Positions 44,079 through 50,959 of a stretch of 50,959 nt of DNA are shown piece after piece. The stretch lies in assembly GCA_005772895.1 (NCBI GenBank), contig SXIH01000052.1, forward strand, positions 1 to 50,959, given 5' to 3'. The notes under the pieces were generated by a model. That model ran no database searches, was not told the DNA's origin, and worked only from the letters and a program-made list of their open reading frames with translations. This DNA comes from Bacteroidota bacterium. Its GTDB lineage: Bacteria; Bacteroidota; Bacteroidia; 2-12-FULL-35-15. Both the position numbers and the translations under genes were made by a program. The stretch's first letter is position 1, and each line of letters begins with the position of its first letter.

Positions 44079-44425
44079 CAAAATACAAATATCTTTTGTA
44101 TACAAATTTTCCTCGTTTGTAACATATTCCCTTTTTTCTATTTTTCTCGACTTAAATTTATCATACATTTTTCTTGTTCTAAATTTTTTGTAGTTGGATT
44201 ATGCTACAAAAGTTAATTAAAAACCATATCAAATGGTGAAAACAAGCAAAACACATTATACATAATTGGAATACAAATATCTCTTACGCATAGCTTAAAC
44301 AAATCAACTCAGTTTTTTATTTTGAAACAGTCAAGAATATTACCAAATTATATCATGTAAGAAAAAAGCAAATTATGTCAAAACATTTCTAACAATTTTT
44401 TTTCGTAAAATAAGTTCGTGACCTT
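44079..44425. promoter_or_regulatory. intergenic region with spaced repeat motifs, possible LytTR sites
   Basis: About 350 bp without a clear gene. Two ATACAAATATC motifs (44083-44093 and 44271-44281) match one upstream of the cluster (40775). Two TTTGTA motifs (44095-44100 and 44116-44121) are exactly 21 bp apart, the spacing of LytTR direct repeats. A TAAGTTCG box (44411-44418) lies just before the next ORF. Confidence 0.35.
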
Positions 44426-44647
44426 ATGGAAAAACTAAACATTCTCCACATTAAAAGAAAACTAAGCTTTTCGCTGTTTTGCACTACTCTTTTGAGTTTA
44501 TTGACAAAAAGGTGCCAAGAAGGTCCGAACGCAGCACTTTTGTGTTCATATAATAACAATAACTATACAGACTTACGAATAAATTCCCAGTATTCACCAG
44601 TAGAGTTTTTTTTGAAAAAGGAGAATACAAAAATAGATTTAAACTGA
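44426..44647 (+). CDS. hypothetical small protein
   Basis: 73 aa (MEKLNILHIKRKLSFSLFC). A weak hydrophobic stretch (FSLFCTTLLSLL) could be an export signal, and the rest is Asn-rich. No family is recognised. It sits 50 nt upstream of the orphan sorting-domain-like ORF and may be the remnant of the 5' part of a lost T9SS gene. Coding status is uncertain. Confidence 0.3.
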   Translation: MEKLNILHIKRKLSFSLFCTTLLSLLTKRCQEGPNAALLCSYNNNNYTDLRINSQYSPVEFFLKKENTKIDLN

Positions 44648-44697
44648 TTCTTTCTAAAAAACAATATTTTAATAATACCCTTTAATATAATACAATT

Positions 44698-44952
44698 ATG
44701 AATAGCAATAATTTTAATTTGATAGAAGAAAATAATGGATACAGCATTTCTTTAAACAACAATAATAATAAAACAAAAGTATTAATTGAAGTTTACAACA
44801 CCTTAGGTAATATAGTATTTGACAGCTATGATATCATCGGCAATAAATTAATTATAGATTTTACAGACAAAAGTGAAGGCTTATTCTTTATCAGAGTTAT
44901 TAGTCCGGCATGTAATCAAACTTTTAAAGTATTAAGTATTAAAAATAATTAA
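44698..44952 (+). CDS. orphan T9SS sorting-domain-like small protein
   Basis: 84 aa. Residues ~20-82 align by eye with type A T9SS C-terminal domains: VLIEVYNTLGNIVFDSYDII (the I-x-x-Y-N-x-x-G motif), a strand with IIDFTDKSEGLFFIRVIS (the D-x-S-x-G-x-Y-F-x-x-V motif) and FKVLSIKNN at the end (K-x-x-x). There is no signal peptide and no passenger domain. It could be a stand-alone sorting domain or the tail of a deleted secreted protein. Confidence 0.5.
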   Translation: MNSNNFNLIEENNGYSISLNNNNNKTKVLIEVYNTLGNIVFDSYDIIGNKLIIDFTDKSEGLFFIRVISPACNQTFKVLSIKNN

Positions 44953-45094
44953 GCAACTAATTTGGGCTTGTTGCAATATAAACTACGTAGCAACTTTATT
45001 GATGTATGGAAAGGTCAAAATCGTGAAAGCATTTTATTTTTCCCATTTTGGGATAGATTAATATCTTGAAACTCTTGTAATTTTTTGAAATACA

Positions 45095-45376
45095 ATGATT
45101 TATAATTTTGGTTCGAGATTTGACTTTTATCGAATAAAATGCAAAACTAAATTTATTTATCCAAATCTATTAAATAGCGAAACATTTAATGTTGAAATAC
45201 AAAATCTGGACCCCGGTTATTATAAATTCACTTTATTTAATTCAATGGGAGAAAAGGTACTTAGCGTAAATTTCAGTATTAACAAACCAACTGTTCAATT
45301 ACATTTAAGCGAAAACGTTCCTTCGGGCGTTTAATTTTTGAATATTAATTCTGAAAAGAAAAAAATTTCAAGAGAT
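45095..45376 (+). pseudogene. decayed T9SS sorting domain, in frame with the next gene
   Basis: A 79-codon frame (45095-45334) ends with FIYPNLLNSETFNVEIQNLD, DPGYYKFTLFNSMGEKVLSV and LSENVPSGV, then TAA. The same frame continues FLNINSEKKK. Sorting domains have G-[VI]-Y-F-[LV]-x-[VI] here, and TAA is one base from the Tyr codon TAT. It closely parallels the sorting domain of the 1077-aa protein just downstream (INIEINNLEAGYYSIVLYNA, then KGIYFVNV). I read it as the nonsense-mutated tail of a lost paralogue. Its frame runs without another stop into the signal peptide of the next gene. Confidence 0.6.
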
Positions 45377-45400
45377 AACAAACACAAAAACTTCAACATA

Positions 45401-48400
45401 ATGAAAAAATTATTACTCATTTTAGTCCTAGCAATATGCCAAACACTAGTGGCACAGCCGGGCGCAAACGACCCTTCTTTTAACACTTCCGATATTGGCT
45501 TTGGATATGGAGACGGGGCAGGTGGTATAAGGGCAACAGCCATACAAAGTGATGGAAAAATCATAATAGGCGGAAGTTTCATTACTTATAATGCAACAAC
45601 AGTAAACCGTATTTCTCGTCTTAATTCCGATGGAGTTTTAGACGGAACTTTTAATGTTGGAACAGGGGCTAACGATATTGTTTCTGCATGCGCCATACAA
45701 AGTGATGGGAAAATTATTATTGGGGGATTTTTCACTGCTTATAATGGCACACCAATAACCGGCATTGCTCGCCTGAATACCGATGGAACTTTAGACGGTT
45801 CTTTTAATGTTGGAACAGGGGCTAACGGTTTTGTTGCTGCATGCGCCATACAAAGTGATGGAAAAATTATTATTGGGGGAGTTTTCACTGCTTATAATGG
45901 CACAACAGTAAATCGCTTAGCTCGCCTCAATATCGATGGCACTTTAGACGGAACTTTTAATGTTGGAACGGGGGCAAACAGTGAGGTAAGCGAAATCGGC
46001 ATCCAGCCCGATGGGAAAATTATTATTGGGGGCTACTTCACATCTTATAATGGAACACCCATTAATTATATTGCCCGCATAAATTCTGATGGGAGTTTAG
46101 ATGGAACTTTTAATGTTGGAACAGGTGCAGATAATAATGTTTATGCAATCTCCATACAAAGTGACGGAAAAATTACTATTGGAGGAATTTTCACTTCCTA
46201 TAATGGCATACCAATAAACCGCATTGCTCGCCTTAATACCGATGGCACTTTAGACGGAACTTTAAATGTTGGAACTGGTGCAGATGCTAGTATAGCGACA
46301 ACAGCTTTACAATCTGATGGAAAAATTATTATCGCAGGAGCTTTCACTTCTTATAATGGAACATCAATAAACCGCATTGCACGCATAAATACCGATGGAA
46401 CTATTGATGGGACTTTTATTGTGGGAGCGGGAGCTGACAATTATGTAAATACAATTGTCATCCAAACTGATGGAAAAATTATTATAGGAGGATCCTTCTT
46501 ATATTATGGGGGAACGTATAAAGTTGGTATCGCACGCATCTATACCAATGGTTCTATAGACGGAACTTTTAATGTTGGAACTGGAGCAAGTGGAGGTATA
46601 TATGTAACGTCCATACAATCTGATGGAAAAATTATCATCGGAGGGACTTTCAGATCTTATAATGGAACAACAGTAGACCGTATTTCTCGTATTAATTCCG
46701 ATGGAACTTTAGACGGAACTTTTAATGTTGGAACAGGTGCAGACAATTTTGTTTATGCAGCAGCAATACAAAGTGATGGAAAAATTATTATCGGAGGCAA
46801 CTTTACATCATATAATGGAACACTCATTAATCGTATTGCCCGCCTCAATTCCGATGGAACTTTAGATGGAACTTTTAACGTAGGTTTAGGAGCAAATAAT
46901 TATGTGCGTGAAGTCGTCATACAATCGGATGGGAAAATTATTATTGCAGGCTACTTCACTTCTTACAATGGAACATCAATTAAACATATTGCCAGGCTTA
47001 ATTCCGATGGCACTTTAGATGGAACGTTTAATGTTGGAACAGGACCAAGCTCTTATGTTTATACAACAGCCATACAAACTGATGGAAAAATTATTATTGG
47101 GGGAATTTTCACTTCTTATAACGGCACACCAATACAAAGAGTAGCCCGCCTAAATACCGATGGAACTTTAGACGGAACTTTTACCGTAGGAACTGGAACA
47201 AACAGCGCGGTAAATAAAATCGCCATTCAAAGTGATGGGAAAATTATTATTGGGGGAGGCTTTACATCATTTAATGGAACAGTAATAAACCGTATTGCTC
47301 GCATTAATTCCGATGGCACTTTAGACGGAACTTTTAACGTAGGAACTGGGGCAAACTCCACGGTTAACACAGTCGCCATTCAAAGTGATGGAAAAATTAT
47401 TATTGGTGGTTGGTTCGCTTCTTTTAATGGAATAACAACTAGTCGTATAGCCCGAATTAACACCAATGGAACCTTAGACGGCACTTTTACTGCTATACCA
47501 GGAGCTAACCAAATTTTGTATGCAATAGCCATCCAGAGCGATGAAAAAATTATTATAGGTGGTCTTTTTACATCTTATAATGGAGCAGGAAGAAACCGTA
47601 TAGCAAGAATTTTAAATTGCGCAATACCAACAGTAACGGTAAACGCAACTTCAACCACCCTATGTAATGGAACGGCAATTACTTTAACAGGTAGTGGTGC
47701 AACAACCTATTCATGGACAGGTGGTGTAACAGATGGTGTATCATTTACACCAAATGCAACAGGAACCTATACTGTTACAGGAACATCAAGCGGCTGTTCT
47801 AATACTGCGACAGTTGTTGTAAGCGTTAATCAACCTTCAACAAATTCACAAATATTTACAGAGTGTGCAGGGTTTTCGGTAATTGTTGGAGCAAATACGT
47901 ATACTTCAACAGGAATTTATACCGATGTATTAACAGCTGCAAACGGTTGTGATAGCACCGTTACAACAAACTTAACTATTAATAATCCTTCAACAGGCTC
48001 ACAAACATTTACAGAGTGTGCAGGGTTTTCGGTAATTGTTGGAGCAAATACGTATACTTCAACAGGAATTTATACCGATGTGTTAACAGCAGCTAATGGT
48101 TGTGATAGTACCGTCACTACTAATTTGACCATTAATACCCTTGATAATACTACAACTACTTCAGCAAATGTTATTTTGGCAAATGCTTCAGGAGCAGCTT
48201 ACCAATGGGTTGATTGTAACAATTCAAACTCAGCTATTGCTGGTGAAACTAACCAAAGTTATACTGCATCAGCCAATGGTGATTATGCGGTAATTGTTAC
48301 GGAAAATGGTTGTGTTGATACTTCAAATTGTGTAAATATTAATACAACCGGAATTGAAGCAAGCAATGCCCAAACTAGTATTACAATTTATCCAAACCCG

Positions 48401-48634
48401 GTAACAAACGGCAATATAAATATTGAAATAAATAACCTAGAAGCTGGTTATTATTCAATTGTTTTATATAATGCGTTGGGTAAGCAAGTATTCAACAAAA
48501 GTTTTGAGGCAACTAATACTAATACGAATGTTTCTAAAATTCAAATAAACGAACAACTTGCAAAAGGAATTTATTTTGTAAATGTAAAATCTGTGAATGG
48601 AACAGTAATAAACAGAAAATTAGTAGTGCAGTAA
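45401..48634 (+). CDS. delta-60-repeat T9SS surface protein
   Basis: 1077 aa from ATG 45401. Signal peptide MKKLLLILVLAICQTLVAQ. About residues 45-738 hold 14 tandem units of 51 aa (IQSDGKIIIGG.F..YNGT..., then RIARLN.DGTLDGTFNVGTGA), the delta-60 repeat, predicted to fold as beta-propeller blades. Next comes a Cys-containing Ig/PKD-like segment (CNGTAITLTGSGATTYSWTG), two nearly identical 51-aa units starting TECAGFSVIVGANTYTSTGI, a short linker and a type A sorting domain (TIYPNPVTNGNINIEIN, then GKQVFNKS, KGIYFVNVKS). It is exported by the type IX system. An in-frame TTG at 45338 is not credible, because the signal peptide starts at 45401. Confidence 0.93.
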   Translation: MKKLLLILVLAICQTLVAQPGANDPSFNTSDIGFGYGDGAGGIRATAIQSDGKIIIGGSFITYNATTVNRISRLNSDGVLDGTFNVGTGANDIVSACAIQSDGKIIIGGFFTAYNGTPITGIARLNTDGTLDGSFNVGTGANGFVAACAIQSDGKIIIGGVFTAYNGTTVNRLARLNIDGTLDGTFNVGTGANSEVSEIGIQPDGKIIIGGYFTSYNGTPINYIARINSDGSLDGTFNVGTGADNNVYAISIQSDGKITIGGIFTSYNGIPINRIARLNTDGTLDGTLNVGTGADASIATTALQSDGKIIIAGAFTSYNGTSINRIARINTDGTIDGTFIVGAGADNYVNTIVIQTDGKIIIGGSFLYYGGTYKVGIARIYTNGSIDGTFNVGTGASGGIYVTSIQSDGKIIIGGTFRSYNGTTVDRISRINSDGTLDGTFNVGTGADNFVYAAAIQSDGKIIIGGNFTSYNGTLINRIARLNSDGTLDGTFNVGLGANNYVREVVIQSDGKIIIAGYFTSYNGTSIKHIARLNSDGTLDGTFNVGTGPSSYVYTTAIQTDGKIIIGGIFTSYNGTPIQRVARLNTDGTLDGTFTVGTGTNSAVNKIAIQSDGKIIIGGGFTSFNGTVINRIARINSDGTLDGTFNVGTGANSTVNTVAIQSDGKIIIGGWFASFNGITTSRIARINTNGTLDGTFTAIPGANQILYAIAIQSDEKIIIGGLFTSYNGAGRNRIARILNCAIPTVTVNATSTTLCNGTAITLTGSGATTYSWTGGVTDGVSFTPNATGTYTVTGTSSGCSNTATVVVSVNQPSTNSQIFTECAGFSVIVGANTYTSTGIYTDVLTAANGCDSTVTTNLTINNPSTGSQTFTECAGFSVIVGANTYTSTGIYTDVLTAANGCDSTVTTNLTINTLDNTTTTSANVILANASGAAYQWVDCNNSNSAIAGETNQSYTASANGDYAVIVTENGCVDTSNCVNINTTGIEASNAQTSITIYPNPVTNGNINIEINNLEAGYYSIVLYNALGKQVFNKSFEATNTNTNVSKIQINEQLAKGIYFVNVKSVNGTVINRKLVVQ

Positions 48635-48670
48635 ATTGGATTGAAGTTAATAGTTTAGAGAGGCTCAAAT

Positions 48671-48699
48671 CCCCTGTTCTGTTAAAAAGCAGAACGGGG
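48671..48699 (+). terminator. hairpin downstream of the delta-60 gene
   Basis: Stem CCCCTGTTCTG (48671-48681)/CAGAACGGGG (48690-48699), with a bulge. The T run is weak, so this may act as a terminator or as one more G-rich intergenic repeat. Confidence 0.5.
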
Positions 48700-48771
48700 G
48701 TTGGGGTTTAAAACCAAAAAACAATTAAAAAAGAACGACAAATAATCGGAACTATTTTAAAAAATGACCAC

Positions 48772-50959
48772 ATGAAAACAAACAAACTTATTTATGCAGT
48801 TGCAGTTATCTGCACATTTTTCCTGTACAAATCTACATTTGCGCAATGGTCAACAAACCCAGCTGTAAATAATGCAATATGTACTGCAACTAATAATCAA
48901 AGCAATACTTCTATTGTTTCTGATGGTTCTGGTGGTGCAATTATTACTTGGGTGGACGAAAGAATTGGAGTTGGAGATACAGAGATATATGCCCAGCGCA
49001 TTAATTCAGTTGGAATAGTTCAATGGACGGCAGATGGCATTGAAATATGTGACGGTTCGAGTGTCCCTAACAATCCTGCCCTTGTTTCCGATGGATTTGG
49101 AGGAGCCATTATTACATGGGAAGACTATAGGTACGGATCTGGACTGCCTGCTATATTTGGCCAGCGCATAAATTCGGCCGGAGTTGTTCAATGGATTGCC
49201 GATGGAGTTGAAATAGGTGAGGGAATTTGGGGGCAGTACTTCGCTCAGATTGTTTCTGATGGAGCGGGTGGTGCTATTATTACTTGGGAAGATGAATTAA
49301 TTTTCGGAAGTCCTGATATATACGCTCAACGTGTAAATGCAAGCGGAGTTATACAATGGCCAACCTATGGCATTGCTATATGTTCTGCAGCGAATAATCA
49401 AAAATCTCCAAAAATTCTTTCAGATGGATCGGGAGGAGCTATCATAACATGGACTGACTTCAGAAGTGGGGCTTCCCCTGATATATATGCACAACGTGTA
49501 AATTCAACCGGTGCTACTCAATGGCTTGCCGATGGCGTTGCTATATCTACTGCTGCAAACATTCAAAACTTGCCCGCTATTATTTCCGATGAATTGGGTG
49601 GAGCTATTATTACCTGGCAGGACAACAGATCTGGATCAACGTATGATATATATGCCCAACATATTAATTCTACTGGAATTGCTCAATGGACTGCCAATGG
49701 ATTATCAATATGTACTGCAGCGAATAATCAAAACTCCCCCACCTTGGTTTATGATGGATCTGGCGGAGCTATAATTACATGGCAAGACAACAGAAACGGA
49801 ATATATAATGATATATACAGCCAGCGTGTAAATGCTGCTGGTACAGTGCAATGGACTGCCGATGGTGTGGTCTTGTCTACTGCAGCGGAGAACCAAAGTT
49901 ATCCCGCTATTGTTTCCGATGGCTCTGGCGGAGCTCTTATTACATGGCAAGACAACAGAAGTGGATTATCTTATGATATTTATGTCCAACACATAAATGC
50001 GACCGGTACAGTACAATGGACTGCAGATGGTGTTTCAGTATCTACCGCATTTGCTAATCAAACCTCCCCGACCATTGTTTCCGATGGAGCTGGAGGAGCT
50101 ATTATAACATGGAAGGATAATAGAAATGGATCATTTGACATTTATGTCCAAAATGTATGTGCTTCTCCTCCACCCGCAACACCTAGTACAATTTCAGGAG
50201 CAACCGATGTTTGTCCTGGAACAAGTAACACCTACAGTGTCACTCCAGTAAGCGGTGCAACCTCTTATACTTGGACTTTACCAATCGGTTGGATAGGGAC
50301 TTCCACAACAAATTCTATTACTGTTACTTCATATTCTACAAGCGGTTTTATTTCGGTAACAGCAAATAATGGTTGTGGTATTTCTGGAGCTTCATCACTA
50401 GGGATATCTTTAAATATTCTGCCAACAGTAACAGCAAACGCTACAGCAACAACAATATGTAATGGAACATCTGTAACATTAACCGGTGGCGGTACAACAT
50501 CTTATTCATGGACAGGTGGAGTAACAGATGGTACAGCATTTACACCAAGCTTAACAACAACATATACCGTTACAGGAACAAATGGAGCTGGTTGTACAAA
50601 TACTGATACAATAACAATAACAGTAAATGCGCTACCAACCGTAACGACAAACGCAAGTTCAACAACCGTATGTAATGGAACAGCAGTAACTTTAACAGGT
50701 GGTGGAGCAACATCCTATTCATGGACAGGTGGAGTAACCGATGGTATATCATTTACCCCAAGTTCAACAGCAACATATACCGTTACAGGAACAGATGCAA
50801 ATGGTTGTATAAACACATCAACAGTAACTATAATAGTTGATCCATTACCAACAGTAACGGCAAACGCAAGTTCAACAACCGTATGTAATGGAACAGCAGT
50901 AACTTTAACAGGTGGTGGAGCAACATCCTATTCATGGACAGGTGGAGTAACCGATGGTA
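48772..50959 (+). CDS. large repeat surface protein, partial at window end
   Basis: An open frame from ATG 48772 to the end of the window (729 full codons, no stop). Signal peptide KLIYAVAVICTFFLYKSTFAQ. Then eight units of about 50 aa with SDGSGGAIITW.D.R.G, DIYAQR(I/V)N..G..QW.ADG and a Cys/Ser-rich linker, a beta-propeller-like pattern. After that come PKD-like modules (residues ~465-729) sharing VCNGTAVTLTGGGATSYSWTG with the upstream protein, in tandem units of 71 aa. A C-terminal T9SS sorting domain is expected beyond the window. It follows the delta-60 gene with a ~140-nt gap. Confidence 0.88.
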   Translation, partial: MKTNKLIYAVAVICTFFLYKSTFAQWSTNPAVNNAICTATNNQSNTSIVSDGSGGAIITWVDERIGVGDTEIYAQRINSVGIVQWTADGIEICDGSSVPNNPALVSDGFGGAIITWEDYRYGSGLPAIFGQRINSAGVVQWIADGVEIGEGIWGQYFAQIVSDGAGGAIITWEDELIFGSPDIYAQRVNASGVIQWPTYGIAICSAANNQKSPKILSDGSGGAIITWTDFRSGASPDIYAQRVNSTGATQWLADGVAISTAANIQNLPAIISDELGGAIITWQDNRSGSTYDIYAQHINSTGIAQWTANGLSICTAANNQNSPTLVYDGSGGAIITWQDNRNGIYNDIYSQRVNAAGTVQWTADGVVLSTAAENQSYPAIVSDGSGGALITWQDNRSGLSYDIYVQHINATGTVQWTADGVSVSTAFANQTSPTIVSDGAGGAIITWKDNRNGSFDIYVQNVCASPPPATPSTISGATDVCPGTSNTYSVTPVSGATSYTWTLPIGWIGTSTTNSITVTSYSTSGFISVTANNGCGISGASSLGISLNILPTVTANATATTICNGTSVTLTGGGTTSYSWTGGVTDGTAFTPSLTTTYTVTGTNGAGCTNTDTITITVNALPTVTTNASSTTVCNGTAVTLTGGGATSYSWTGGVTDGISFTPSSTATYTVTGTDANGCINTSTVTIIVDPLPTVTANASSTTVCNGTAVTLTGGGATSYSWTGGVTDG
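50649..50959 (+). repeat. 213-bp tandem repeat inside the partial surface-protein gene
   Basis: The segment 50649-50746 recurs exactly at 50862-50959, a period of 213 bp (71 aa). A less similar unit starts near 50440. Identity at the DNA level over ~98 bp shows recent duplication or homogenisation. The last copy runs off the window. Confidence 0.8.

Noticed and set aside
45338..45400. TTG start of the delta-60 gene adding 21 residues
   Set aside because: The added residues continue the decayed sorting domain frame. The signal peptide begins at the ATG 45401.
45540..47615. CRISPR-like array because of the regular spacing
   Set aside because: The 153-bp period is a protein-coding repeat in frame. 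Unit and spacer lengths do not fit CRISPR, and there are no cas genes.
49511..49774. Plus-strand 87-codon frame inside the last gene
   Set aside because: It is an out-of-frame shadow of the DNA repeats encoding the SDGSGGAIITW units.

Overview
The window looks like a chromosomal segment of an AT-rich member of the Bacteroidota. The evidence is: secreted proteins with type IX secretion (T9SS) C-terminal sorting domains; short AT-rich intergenic regions with promoter boxes of the TAnnTTTG type; a DUF5606 protein; an HsdR-N-like single-domain protein close to holA; and weak or absent Shine-Dalgarno sites. I cannot assign a genus.

Layout. 1-141: end of an IS3-type transposase and its probable element end. 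222-7164 (minus): gyrB, an outer-membrane barrel protein and a 1043-aa TPR protein. 7326-8006 (plus): FtsE-type ATPase. 8009-13578 (minus): a probable five-gene operon of an outer-membrane-like protein, two exported VWA proteins, an ECF sigma factor and a one-pass membrane protein with a formylglycine-generating-enzyme-like (FGE-like) domain. 13683-15987 (minus): two GT4 glycosyltransferases. 16107-23450: murB, DinB, oligoendopeptidase F, DUF5606, subtilisin-like T9SS protease and HsdR-N-like protein. 23617-26008 (plus): AMP nucleosidase, holA and an EVE-domain protein. 26035-26671: an ORF6N gene set among long perfect palindromes. 26824-30469 (plus): purB, a GT2 glycosyltransferase and a lipoprotein esterase. 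30507-31786 (minus): radC and rpsT.

From about 31.8 kb the window becomes accessory in character. It holds an isolated ppsA, a possible IS21-type end remnant, a 938-aa T9SS adhesin-like protein, and a complete IS1595-family element (38600-40548). That element has near-perfect 23-bp terminal inverted repeats and an 8-bp target duplication. Besides its transposase it carries two passenger genes: a 55-aa single-TM protein and a PD-(D/E)XK-like nuclease whose fold is split by a transmembrane hairpin. A signalling cluster follows (40862-44041): a receiver-like protein with Glu at the phospho-acceptor position, a TPR/HisKA_2 sensor kinase and a LytTR response regulator. Next come orphan or decayed T9SS sorting-domain pieces, a 1077-aa delta-60-repeat T9SS protein, and a second large repeat protein cut by the window end.

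The best candidates for undescribed biology are the IS1595 passenger cassette, the VWA/VWA/sigma/FGE-like operon with a hairpin over the sigma start codon, and the ORF6N gene with an identical palindromic core in its promoter region and inside its own coding sequence. There are no rRNA genes, no convincing tRNA genes and no CRISPR array. Several dispersed hairpin repeats lie between genes, and two of them bracket holA almost exactly from start codon to stop codon.
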